From positions 7,750,001-7,814,000 of the forward strand of contig NZ_JAOBTQ010000001.1 of NCBI RefSeq assembly GCF_033366695.1: DNA of 64,000 nucleotides, given 5' to 3'. The translations under genes were made by a program, and so were the position numbers. Every line of letters starts with the position of its first letter. Position 1 is the stretch's first letter. This stretch comes from Streptomyces sp. SCL15-4 (GTDB taxonomy: Bacteria; Actinomycetota; Actinomycetes; Streptomycetales; Streptomycetaceae). The notes under the pieces were generated by a model. It did no database searches. It was not told where the DNA came from and worked only from the letters and a program-made list of their open reading frames with translations. This document shows, one piece after another, positions 1-7,491 of the stretch.

Positions 1-32
1 GCCGAAAAGGCCGCCCGCGCCCGCATATCCCC

Positions 33-287
33 TTATCTGGCGGCGTCGCGGAAATGCGCCAGCCACGCCTCGATATCACAGTGGATACTGTCCGGATCGA
101 TCCCTAATCGCGCGGCGATTTCATCCGCCGCCAATTCCGGCTGCCAGTCGCTGCGCTGGAGCGCCAGCCACATCGTCGTGCCCCGCGGACCGCACCGGTG
201 CCGCTTACCGGTGCGCCGTGAGAACAACTCCAGATAACCATCGGGCCGGACGCTCGCGGTCAGCTCGTGGTCGGGCCTCCTGGCCAT
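33..287 (-). CDS. PqqD-like peptide-binding (RRE-type) protein
   Basis: The 84-residue product has the PqqD pattern: a beta-strand stretch with R-T-G-K (residues 25-28), a P-R-G-T-T-M-W block near 34-40 (the family's N-P-T-G-x-x-x-W), then an acidic helical half with A-A-R-L-G-I-D-P and a terminal helix. PqqD proteins bind RiPP leader peptides and present them to a maturase. The ATG at 287 follows an AGGAT ribosome site about 6 nt upstream, and the stop is TAA. Codon 61 is TTA (105-107), so translation should depend on the bldA tRNA. It is divergent from the ABC exporter across 329 bp. No peptide precursor or maturase lies beside it here; partners may lie left of position 1. Family assignment is by eye. 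Confidence 0.6.
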   Translation of the reverse strand: MARRPDHELTASVRPDGYLELFSRRTGKRHRCGPRGTTMWLALQRSDWQPELAADEIAARLGIDPDSIHCDIEAWLAHFRDAAR

Positions 288-343
288 GCGACATCCTATC
301 TACGTGGTTTCCCGGTCGGTTTCGACGGTACCCGCAGGTACGC

Positions 344-356
344 CCCGTGACACGGG
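344..356. promoter_or_regulatory. Perfect inverted repeat, candidate operator
   Basis: CCCGTG-A-CACGGG is a perfect 6+1+6 palindrome upstream of both divergent genes. It could be a dimeric repressor site, but a 13-bp GC-rich palindrome can arise by chance in this genome. Confidence 0.3.
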
Positions 357-398
357 TGGCAATCGGACCTTTCCCGGTCGATCCTGCTGTCCGGGCAG

Positions 399-453
399 GG
401 TGGAGACGCCTCTGCACAAACATGGCGCCACTTCTGCACAAAGGTGGAGACGC
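399..453. repeat. Mirrored direct repeats A-B...B-A
   Basis: GGTGGAGACGC occurs at 399-409 and 443-453, and TCTGCACAAA at 411-420 and 433-442. The order is A-B then B-A, while each copy keeps the same strand. The copies are exact and lie in a non-coding divergent region, so they may be regulator sites. Confidence 0.5.
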
Positions 454-490
454 TGTCGTACACATTTCAGCGGAACCCTGTCGAAACCTG

Positions 491-528
491 GCCCGGAGAG
501 GTAGAGAAACCTCTACCTCGAACCGGGC
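491..528. promoter_or_regulatory. Two-part hairpin upstream of the ABC exporter
   Basis: GAGGTAGAG (498-506) and CTCTACCTC (511-519) form a perfect 9-bp stem around an AAAC loop. An outer 6-bp stem, GCCCGG (491-496) with CCGGGC (523-528), extends it across a small asymmetric bulge. It lies about 90 nt before the exporter start and could be an operator, an attenuator or a 5' leader structure. Confidence 0.45.
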
Positions 529-616
529 GGACAATGCCAATGTGCCGGCGGCGCGGTGTTCCTAATCTGGTCCTCAGACACCGCGTGAGAGGCGCGTCAT
601 CCCCTAGGGAGCCCGA

Positions 617-1420
617 GTGCACACTTCACACGACCTCCGCCGGACGGAGGCGGTACGGCTGGATGCCGTGTCGAAGACCTATGGCCGGGGAGACGGCCGG
701 GTGGCCGCCCTCCGCGGACTCACCATGAGCTTCGCCGACGGCACCTTCACCGCCGTGATGGGCCCCTCGGGATCCGGCAAGAGCACCTTCCTGCACTGTG
801 CCGCCGGACTCGTCCAGCCCACGTCCGGCACGGTCACCGTCGGCGGCACCGACCTCGCCGGCCTCGACGACACCCGGCTGACCAAGCTGCGCCGGGACCG
901 GATCGGCTTCATCTTCCAGTCCTTCAACCTGCTGCCCGCCCTCACGGTGATGCAGAACATCACCCTGCCGCTGCAACTGGCCGGACAGCGCCCCGACCAG
1001 GGCCTGATCCGCAGCGTCGTCGAGCGCGTGGGCCTGGCCGAGCGGCTCGGCCACCTGCCGGCCCAGCTGTCCGGCGGCCAGCAGCAGCGCGTCGCCATCG
1101 CCCGCGCCCTGGTCACCCGCCCCGCCGTCGTCTTCGCCGACGAGCCCACCGGCGCCCTCGACACCCGCACCGCCGCCGCCGTGCTCGGCCTGCTGCGCGA
1201 GTCCGTCGACACCGCCCGCCAGACCCTGGTCATGGTCACCCACGACCCGGTCGCCGCCTCCTACGCCGACCGCGTGGTCTTTCTCGCCGACGGCGCCTTC
1301 GCCGGCGAACTGCACCGGCCCACGGCCGACGCGGTCGCCGCCCGGATGACCCGGCTCGGCGCCTGGGAGGACGACGCCCACCGGCAGAGCGCGCCGCAGC
1401 ACTCGGGAGGACGGTACTGA
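617..1420 (+). CDS. ABC transporter ATP-binding protein (MacB/LolD type)
   Basis: This is a 267-residue ATPase subunit. It has the Walker [10 protein letters not shown] at 49-57, the signature L-S-G-G-Q-Q-Q at 151-157, Walker B V-V-F-A-D-E near 171-176 and the switch histidine in M-V-T-H-D. The family energises FtsX-like permeases that move lipids, peptides or drugs mechanically across the membrane. The GTG start at 617 has an AGGGAG ribosome site 5 nt upstream. Its stop overlaps the permease start by one base (TGATG), so the pair is translationally coupled. It may export the cluster product, but its promoter lacks the shared tandem heptamer. Confidence 0.9.
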   Translation: MHTSHDLRRTEAVRLDAVSKTYGRGDGRVAALRGLTMSFADGTFTAVMGPSGSGKSTFLHCAAGLVQPTSGTVTVGGTDLAGLDDTRLTKLRRDRIGFIFQSFNLLPALTVMQNITLPLQLAGQRPDQGLIRSVVERVGLAERLGHLPAQLSGGQQQRVAIARALVTRPAVVFADEPTGALDTRTAAAVLGLLRESVDTARQTLVMVTHDPVAASYADRVVFLADGAFAGELHRPTADAVAARMTRLGAWEDDAHRQSAPQHSGGRY

Positions 1421-3930
1421 TGTGGCGCCTGGCCCTGCGCACCCTGAAATTCCGCCGGACGAGCTTCGTCGCGACCTTCCTCGCCATGTTCCTCGGCGCC
1501 GCGATCGTCATCGGCTGCGGCGGCCTGATGGAGACCGGCGTCCGCATGGCGGCCGACCCGCAGCGCCTGCGCGGCGCCCCGGTCGTCGTCACCGGTGAAC
1601 AGACCTACGACTCCGGCGCGCTGACCGAGCGGCACCGCATCGACGCCGGCCTGACCGGCGAGGTGGCCCGGGCCGACGGTGTGCGCGCGGCCGTCCCCGA
1701 CGTGTCGTTCCCGGCCACCGTCCTCAAGGACGGCAAGCCGGTGACGGAGAAGTCCGCGTCGTACGGCCACGGCTGGGCGTCCGCCCGGCTCACCCCCTAT
1801 ACCCTCGCCGCCGGGAAAACCCCCGTCACCGGCGGCGAGGCCGTTCTCGACGCCGGGCTCGCCCGGCGGGCCGGCGTCCGCCCCGGCGCCACGGTCGACA
1901 TCGTCGTCCGGGGCACCATCGGGCACTTCCGGGTCAGCGGCATCGCCGAGCAGCACGGCGACCACAACCCGGACGCGGCCGTGTTCTTCACCGACGACGC
2001 GGCACGCGACCTCGCGGGCGGCCGGATCGACTCCATCGCCGTGCTGCCCGAGCCCGGCACGAGCACCGCCGCCGTCGCCGACGCGGTGCGCGCCGAGGTA
2101 GGCGACCGCGCCGAGGTGCTCACCGGCGCCCGCCGGGGACTGGCCGAACTGCCCGGCACCCTCTCCAGCCGGCGCACCGTCGTCATCCTCGCGGCGGTCT
2201 TCGGCTCCTCGGTCGTCCTGATCGTCATGTTCGGCGTGGCCTCCACCCTCGGTCTCTCGCTCCAGCAGCGCGTCCGCGAGATGGCCCTGCTGCGCGCCGT
2301 CGGCTCCACCCCGAAGCAACTGCGCCGCATGATCCTCACCGAGACCGCCGTGCTGTCGGTGGCCTCCGTACTGCTCGCCCTGGCGCCCGGATACGCCATC
2401 GGACGGCTGCTGTTCAAGGTGCTGACCTCCAGCGGCGTGGTGGCGCCGGCCATCGTCTACCACGCCGGCTGGATGCCGATGGCCGTCGGTGCGGCCGTCA
2501 CCGTCCTCGCGGCGGCCGGCGCCACCCGGTTCGCCGGACGGCGGGCCGCCCGCACCGAACCGGTCGCCGCCCTCGCCGAATCCACCGCCGCCAACCGCTG
2601 GTTCGGCCTGCCCCGGCTGCTGCTGGCGCTGTTCTTCCTCGCCAACGGCATCGGCCTGGCCGTCGCCACCGCCACCGTGATGGAGGACGGCCCCACCCTC
2701 GCCAGCACCGCGGGCCCCGCCTCCGTGCTGTTCTGCATCGGCCTCGCCCTGCTCGCGCCCGGTCTCACCAAGGCCATGGTGGCGCTGCTGCGACCGCCCG
2801 TACGGGCCCTGTCCGGGCTCTCCGGGCAGCTGGCGCTGCGCAACGCCGCCACCGCGCACGTCCGCATGGCGGGCGCCGTCGCACCGATCGTCCTGCTGAT
2901 CGGCATCGCCACGGGCACCCTGTACATGCAGTCCACCGAGGACCACGTCTCCCGGACCTCCTACGACGCCAACGTCCTCGCCGACTACGTCCTCGACTCC
3001 ACCACGGGCGGCTTCGCGCCCGGCGTCGTCGCCGCGGTGCGGGCCACGCCCGGGGTGGCCGCGGCCTCCGAGTTCGTCACCAGCCGCGGCTTCGTGGACC
3101 GCCCGGGCGGCCCGGCCGACACCGACCTGCGCGGCGTCTCCGCCGAAGGAGTGCGCCGGAGCCTCGACCTGCCCGTGGTCGCCGGCTCCCTCGACGCGCT
3201 GCGCGGCGACACCGTGGCCCTGTCCGACAAGAAGGCGCAGGAGTACGGCGTGCGGGTCGGCGACCGGCTGCCGCTGCACCTCGGCGACGGCACCGCCCTG
3301 CGGCCCACCGTCGTGGCCCTCTACACCGACAACCCCAAACAGCAGTACCTGACCCTGCCCGCGGCCACCCTCGCCCCGCACACCGGCGACGGGCTGCCGC
3401 ACCAGATCCTGGTCCGCGCCGAGCACGGCGCCGGCGCCGAGGTCCACGAGCGGCTCGCCGCGCTGGCCGCCCGGGTGCCCGGCACCGAACTGGACGACAG
3501 CTCCTCCCTGGCCGGCCGGAACAACCAGATCCAGCAGATCCTGGTGTCCGCCAACTACACCATCGTCGCCATGATCGTCGGCTACGCGGCCATCACCGTC
3601 GTCAACACCCTGGTGTCCGTCACCCGCAAACGGCGCGCGGAGTTCGGCCTCCAGCGGCTCACCGGCGCCACCCGCGCCCAGGTGATCGGCATGCTGACCG
3701 TGGAGGGCGTGCTGATCGCGGTCGTCGCCACCGTCCTCGGCACCCTCGCCTCCGCGACGACCATCGTCCCCTACAGCCTCGTCAAGAGCGGCTCGTACCT
3801 GCCCTCCGGATCCCCCGGCATCTACCTCGCCATCGTCGGCGGGTCGCTGCTGCTGGTGTTCGGTGCCACGCTGCTCCCCTCCTGGCGCGGTATGCGCAGC
3901 CCCGCCGTGGAAACGGTGAAGGCCGCGTGA
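1420..3930 (+). CDS. ABC transporter permease, FtsX-like
   Basis: The 836-residue membrane protein has an N-terminal membrane helix (about residues 11-30), a large extracytoplasmic domain, and two FtsX-type three-helix bundles, the first near residues 260-370 and the second near 700-830. The L-R-A-V-G-S-T-P-K-Q-L stretch after the first helix is typical. Length and layout match the duplicated-FtsX permeases common in Streptomyces beside MacB-type ATPases. The substrate cannot be read from sequence. A strong hairpin (3945-3979) follows the stop. Confidence 0.88.
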   Translation: MWRLALRTLKFRRTSFVATFLAMFLGAAIVIGCGGLMETGVRMAADPQRLRGAPVVVTGEQTYDSGALTERHRIDAGLTGEVARADGVRAAVPDVSFPATVLKDGKPVTEKSASYGHGWASARLTPYTLAAGKTPVTGGEAVLDAGLARRAGVRPGATVDIVVRGTIGHFRVSGIAEQHGDHNPDAAVFFTDDAARDLAGGRIDSIAVLPEPGTSTAAVADAVRAEVGDRAEVLTGARRGLAELPGTLSSRRTVVILAAVFGSSVVLIVMFGVASTLGLSLQQRVREMALLRAVGSTPKQLRRMILTETAVLSVASVLLALAPGYAIGRLLFKVLTSSGVVAPAIVYHAGWMPMAVGAAVTVLAAAGATRFAGRRAARTEPVAALAESTAANRWFGLPRLLLALFFLANGIGLAVATATVMEDGPTLASTAGPASVLFCIGLALLAPGLTKAMVALLRPPVRALSGLSGQLALRNAATAHVRMAGAVAPIVLLIGIATGTLYMQSTEDHVSRTSYDANVLADYVLDSTTGGFAPGVVAAVRATPGVAAASEFVTSRGFVDRPGGPADTDLRGVSAEGVRRSLDLPVVAGSLDALRGDTVALSDKKAQEYGVRVGDRLPLHLGDGTALRPTVVALYTDNPKQQYLTLPAATLAPHTGDGLPHQILVRAEHGAGAEVHERLAALAARVPGTELDDSSSLAGRNNQIQQILVSANYTIVAMIVGYAAITVVNTLVSVTRKRRAEFGLQRLTGATRAQVIGMLTVEGVLIAVVATVLGTLASATTIVPYSLVKSGSYLPSGSPGIYLAIVGGSLLLVFGATLLPSWRGMRSPAVETVKAA

Positions 3931-3944
3931 GCCACGCCCCGGCC

Positions 3945-3979
3945 GGGCCGTCCCCGCTTCCCCCGGGCGGGGACGGCCC
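3945..3979 (+). terminator. Hairpin after the ABC permease
   Basis: A perfect 13-bp GC-rich stem (3945-3957 with 3967-3979) encloses a 9-nt loop, 15 nt after the permease stop. There is no U-tract, as is usual in actinomycetes. It supports starting the histidine kinase at 4017 and not at the GTG at 3927 that overlaps the permease. Confidence 0.65.
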
Positions 3980-4016
3980 CCGCGTGAGCGCCGGCCGGGG
4001 ATGGCAGCATGAGGGC

Positions 4017-5315
4017 ATGAAGACTGTGCCGGTCGCGTGGCGCGGCCGACTCCGCCGCGCCGCCCTGGACACCCTGGTCGGCGCGGCCATCGCCACCGGA
4101 GCGCTGCTGTCGGTCGTCCTCTTCGTCACCACCACCTACTTCGTCATCCTCTGCCTGATCGGCATCGGCTTCCTCGCGCTGCCCTACCTCACCCGGGCCG
4201 TGCGGTGGCTGTGCGACCTCAACCGGCGTGCCGCGGCCCGCTCCGGCGTCCCCGTGGAGCGGCCCTACCGGCCCGAACCCGAGGAGATCGAGCGGGACAT
4301 CGTCGGCTGGACGCGCCGCTGCAAATGGATCCTCGCCGACCCCGCCACCTGGCGGGACCTGCTGTGGCTGCTGCTCAACTCCGTAGTCGGAATGGCCGGT
4401 TTCGTGCCGGCCGCCCTGCTGTACTACGCGGGGGAGGGGCTGTTCCTGGCCTGTGGGCTGTGGCGGCCGGTCGCGGACGGCGGGACGGGCCGCTGGTACG
4501 CCTTCGTCACCGTCGGCAGCTGGCCGGCCGCGTTCGCCGCCGGCCTGCTCGCGCTCGTCGTGCTCACCGGCTGGCTGTTCCTCTCGCCGCCGGTGCTCAA
4601 GGGGTACGCCTACTTCGTCCGCTTCCTGCTCGGCCCGACCCGCGGCTCCCAACTGGCCTCCCGCGTGCAGCACCTGTCCGAGACCCGGTCCGGCGCGCTG
4701 GACATCCAGGCCGCCGAGCTGCGCCGCATCGAACGCGACCTGCACGACGGCGCGCAGGCCCGGCTCGTCAGCCTCGGCCTCCAACTCGGCGCCGTCGACC
4801 GGAAGATGGGCCAGGACCCCGAGGAGGCCCGCCGGCTGCTGCGGCAGGCTCGCAGCTCCTCCGTCGAGGCCCTGCGCGAACTGCGCGACCTGGTCCACGG
4901 CATCCACCCGCCGGTCCTCGCCGAACGCGGCCTGGCCGACGCGCTGCGCGCCCTGGGCCTGGCCAGCCCGCTGGACGTGACCGTGGTGGTGGACCTGCCC
5001 GGCCGGCTGCCCGACCCGGTGGAGTCCGCCGTCTACTTCGCGGTGTCGGAACTGCTCGCCAACGCCCTCAAACACGCCGACGCCCGGCGTGTGGAGGTCG
5101 TCGCCTGGCGCGCGGACGACACCCTGCACGCCCGGATCACCGACGACGGCCGCGGCGGCGCCGACGTCTCGGCCGGGAGCGGTCTGGAGGGCATCCGGCG
5201 GCGGCTGGCATCCTTTGACGGCGTCCTGGAGATCAACAGCCCTCCGGGCGGACCGACCGTGATCAAGATGGAGTTGCCGTGCGCGTTGTCCTCGCCGAAG
5301 ACCTCTTCCTCCTGA
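4017..5315 (+). CDS. Two-component sensor histidine kinase (HisKA_3)
   Basis: The product is about 432 residues. The N-terminal half holds several membrane helices (about residues 15-60 and 130-200) resembling the Streptomyces sensor domain. A HisKA_3 block follows (R-R-I-E-R-D-L-H-D-G-A-Q, phospho-acceptor His243), then a HATPase domain with N-A-L-K-H-A and D-D-G-R-G-G. The ATG at 4017 is preferred because a terminator-like hairpin lies just upstream and CAGCAT, a plausible -10 box, ends 6 nt before it, as in leaderless genes. The alternative is GTG 3927 with a 4-nt overlap. The 3' end overlaps the response regulator by 37 nt. The signal is unknown; it may control the adjacent exporter. Confidence 0.85.
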   Translation: MKTVPVAWRGRLRRAALDTLVGAAIATGALLSVVLFVTTTYFVILCLIGIGFLALPYLTRAVRWLCDLNRRAAARSGVPVERPYRPEPEEIERDIVGWTRRCKWILADPATWRDLLWLLLNSVVGMAGFVPAALLYYAGEGLFLACGLWRPVADGGTGRWYAFVTVGSWPAAFAAGLLALVVLTGWLFLSPPVLKGYAYFVRFLLGPTRGSQLASRVQHLSETRSGALDIQAAELRRIERDLHDGAQARLVSLGLQLGAVDRKMGQDPEEARRLLRQARSSSVEALRELRDLVHGIHPPVLAERGLADALRALGLASPLDVTVVVDLPGRLPDPVESAVYFAVSELLANALKHADARRVEVVAWRADDTLHARITDDGRGGADVSAGSGLEGIRRRLASFDGVLEINSPPGGPTVIKMELPCALSSPKTSSS

Positions 5316-5923
5316 GGCAGGGAATCATCCAATTACTGGAGGCGTACGGGTTCGAGGTCGCCGCCGCCGTCGACAACGGCACGGACCTCGCCGCCGCGAT
5401 CGCCGAGCACCGGCCCGACGTGGCGATCGTGGACGTACGGCTGCCGCCCACCTTCACCACCGAGGGCCTCCAGGCCGCGCTGCGGGCCCGGCGCGAGCGG
5501 CCCGGCCTGCCGATCCTCGTCCTCTCCCAGCACGTCGAGCAGATGTACGCCCGCGAACTGCTGGCCGACGGCACCGGCGGCATCGGCTACCTCCTCAAGG
5601 ACAGCGTCCTGGACGACGAGCAGTTCATCGACGCCGTACGCCGGGTCGCGGCCGGCGGCACGGCCATGGACCCCGCCGTCGTCGCCCAGCTGCTGACCAG
5701 TCACGCCCGGGACGAACCACTGGCCGCGCTCACCACCCGCGAACGCGAGGTGCTGGAACTCATGGCCGAGGGCTGCTCCAACACCGCGATCGCCCAGCGG
5801 CTCACCGTCACCGAGGGCGCGGCGGCGAAGCACATCTCCAACATCTTCACCAAGCTGATGCTGCCGCCGTCCGGCGACAGCAACCGCCGCGTGCTCGCGG
5901 TCCTCGCCTACCTCAACGCCTGA
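5279..5923 (+). CDS. Response regulator, NarL/FixJ family
   Basis: The 214-residue protein has a receiver domain with acidic pocket E7-D8, phospho-acceptor Asp52 (V-D-V-R-L-P) and the conserved lysine in Y-L-L-K-D. A LuxR-type helix-turn-helix fills the last 60 residues (L-T-T-R-E-R-E-V-L-E-L-M). It starts with GTG inside the kinase gene. Codon 19 is TTA (5333-5335), which would make this regulator dependent on the bldA leucyl-tRNA and tie it to development. It is the cognate partner of the kinase upstream. Confidence 0.88.
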   Translation: MRVVLAEDLFLLRQGIIQLLEAYGFEVAAAVDNGTDLAAAIAEHRPDVAIVDVRLPPTFTTEGLQAALRARRERPGLPILVLSQHVEQMYARELLADGTGGIGYLLKDSVLDDEQFIDAVRRVAAGGTAMDPAVVAQLLTSHARDEPLAALTTREREVLELMAEGCSNTAIAQRLTVTEGAAAKHISNIFTKLMLPPSGDSNRRVLAVLAYLNA

Positions 5924-5937
5924 GAGTGCGCGCGGTA

Positions 5938-5984
5938 GTTGGGGCGGGTAGGGGTGGGCGGGCGGCCGCCCCGCGCGCCAGACT
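5938..5984 (+). promoter_or_regulatory. Cluster promoter P1 (thioesterase): tandem heptamer
   Basis: GTTGGGG (5938-5944), CGG, GTAGGGG (5948-5954) form a tandem heptamer with 10-bp spacing. A weak -10 candidate, CAGACT, lies 24 nt downstream (5979-5984). The design matches the other three cluster promoters, though this copy is the least conserved. Confidence 0.55.
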
Positions 5985-6044
5985 GCTGGGGCCCGCCCGT
6001 GCCCCGGCGCGGCGCAGCCACCCCAGGAAGGGAACACCCGCCCC

Positions 6045-6800
6045 ATGACCACGCTCGCCGAGCACGACCGCCTCTGGATCCGCCGCTACCACCCCCGCCC
6101 GGACGCGGCGGCCCGGCTGGTGTGCCTGCCGCACGCCGGCGGCTCGGCGACCTTCTACCACCCGGTCTCGGCGAGCATGCCGGCCTCCGTGGACGTGCTC
6201 GCCGTGCAGTATCCCGGCCGCCAGGACCGCCGTCACGAACCGTGCGCCGCGAGCATCCAGGAGCTGGCCGACCAGGTCACGCCCGCGCTGCTGCCGTGGG
6301 CCGACCGCCCGCTGGTCCTGTTCGGCCACAGCATGGGCGCCTCCCTGGGCTTCGAGGTCGCCCGCCGGCTGGAGCGCGACCACGGCATCGTCCCGAGGGC
6401 CCTGTTCGTCTCCGCCCGCCGCGCCCCCTCCTGCCCGCGCGACGAGTCCGTGCACCTGCGCGACGACGACGGGCTCATCGAGGAGATGCGGCGGCTCAGC
6501 GGCACGGACTCGGCCATCCTGGACGACGTCGAACTGCTCCGCCTGGCCCTGCCCGCCATCCGCGCCGACTACCGGGCCGCCGAGACCTATGCCTACGAGC
6601 CCGGCCCGAACCTGCGCTGCCCCGTCGTCGCGCTGGTAGGCGACGACGACCCGAAGGTCACCGTGGACGAGGCGCGCGCCTGGTCCCGGCACACCGACGC
6701 GTCCTTCGAGTGCCATGTGTTCCAGGGCGGCCACTTCTACCTGACGAGCCACCAGCAGCAGGTGCTCGGCCTGCTCGCGGACACGGCGCTACGGCCCTGA
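6045..6800 (+). CDS. Type II thioesterase
   Basis: This is a 251-residue alpha/beta hydrolase of the discrete editing thioesterase family. Ser96 lies in G-H-S-M-G and the catalytic His in G-G-H-F-Y near the C-terminus, after an oxyanion region L-P-H-A-G-G-S. Such enzymes clear stalled or wrong acyl groups from PKS carrier proteins. It is not a macrocycle-forming domain. It sits behind a copy of the cluster promoter motif, which supports membership in the polyketide regulon. A purine-rich ribosome site (AGGAAGGGA) precedes the ATG with rather long spacing. Confidence 0.9.
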   Translation: MTTLAEHDRLWIRRYHPRPDAAARLVCLPHAGGSATFYHPVSASMPASVDVLAVQYPGRQDRRHEPCAASIQELADQVTPALLPWADRPLVLFGHSMGASLGFEVARRLERDHGIVPRALFVSARRAPSCPRDESVHLRDDDGLIEEMRRLSGTDSAILDDVELLRLALPAIRADYRAAETYAYEPGPNLRCPVVALVGDDDPKVTVDEARAWSRHTDASFECHVFQGGHFYLTSHQQQVLGLLADTALRP

Positions 6801-7224
6801 GATCTCCTCGTCACCGGATACGGCAGCGGGCACCGGGCCGGCGGCGGCGTGCCGGAGGCCGGCTTTCCGGGGACGCCGCGCCTGGTCCGCGCGACGCGGC
6901 CCGGGACGCGTGCCCGGGGCTCAGGTGGTCTCGCCGGCGTCTCCTCGTTCGCCGCCCGCGCCTTCGCCGAGCCGTACGGCATCCGCGGGGTGTGACCGGA
7001 GCCGGACGGCTTCGCCACCGTGGTCCGGCGCGCCTGTGCGGCCGGTGCCACCGGCGGGCGGCCGCCCGGACCGGCCCGTGCGCCGCGGCCCCCGCCTGGC
7101 CGGACCGGTTCCCCGCCCGGGTCGCGGAAGGCACCGCGCCGACCGTGCCGAGGCGGTACGGGAGTTGCTCCAGGTGCTCTTGCGAGCGGTGGCCGCCCCG
7201 CTTCCCGGCCCGGCCCCCGGCAGG
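6801..7224. other. Gene-free region, possible decayed SDR remnant
   Basis: No intact gene is supported here. Directly after the thioesterase stop, the same frame reads an L-L-V-T-G-Y-G-S-G stretch and later S-S-F-A-A-R-A-F-A-E-P-Y-G-I-R before a stop at about 6994. These fragments look like the first and later parts of a short-chain dehydrogenase with the middle missing. The resemblance is weak and may be chance in such GC-rich DNA. Confidence 0.2.
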
Positions 7225-7267
7225 CCGACGGCGGCGGGACCGGGGAGCCCGGTCCCGCCGCCGTCGG
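7225..7267. terminator. Bidirectional terminator hairpin
   Basis: A perfect 20-bp stem (7225-7244 with 7248-7267) with a GAG loop lies between the plus-strand thioesterase and the minus-strand ferredoxin, whose stop codon is only 6 nt away. It can end both convergent transcripts. Confidence 0.8.
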
Positions 7268-7273
7268 GAGAGG

Positions 7274-7465
7274 TCAGCCGTGTACGCGGATCGAACGGGA
7301 CGGGCACAGCTCGGCGGCCTGCGCGACCTGTTCGCGCAGGTCCTCGGCCGGCTCCTCCCGAAGGACGGTGACCAGGCCGTCGGCGTCCTGGTCGAACACC
7401 TCGGGGCTCAGCAGCGCGCACTGGCCGGAGCCCACGCACCGGTCGCGTTCGGTGGTGACACGCAT
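7274..7465 (-). CDS. [3Fe-4S]-type ferredoxin for the P450s
   Basis: The 63-residue protein has the actinomycete P450 ferredoxin pattern: R-D-R-C-V-G-S-G-Q-C (C-x5-C) near residues 8-16 and a last cysteine in E-L-C-P. Three cluster cysteines fit a single 3Fe-4S centre. It would pass electrons from a ferredoxin reductase, not encoded here, to the two adjacent P450s. The ATG at 7465 has a GGAG ribosome site 8 nt upstream, 27 nt after the first P450's stop, so it is the last gene of the minus-strand operon. Confidence 0.88.
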   Translation of the reverse strand: MRVTTERDRCVGSGQCALLSPEVFDQDADGLVTVLREEPAEDLREQVAQAAELCPSRSIRVHG

Positions 7466-7491
7466 CAGGGGTGCTCCGTTCGGGTCGGCCG

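Larger units (their letters stand above)
288..616. promoter_or_regulatory. Divergent intergenic region rich in repeats
   Basis: No gene is visible in these 329 bp between the PqqD-like gene and the ABC exporter. It holds a perfect 13-bp inverted repeat (344-356), a mirrored pair of direct repeats (399-453) and a two-part hairpin (491-528). A single half-site CCCCTAGGGA sits at 601-610 and overlaps the ribosome site of the exporter gene. The layout suggests control of one or both flanking genes, but no known operator is recognised. Confidence 0.5.

Noticed and set aside
601..610. CCCCTAGGGA before the exporter as a fifth cluster operator
   Set aside because: Only one heptamer, no second repeat, no properly spaced -10 box, and it overlaps the ribosome site.
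3927..4016. Histidine kinase start at GTG 3927
   Set aside because: It would encode low-complexity residues and place a strong hairpin inside the gene; kept only as an alternative.
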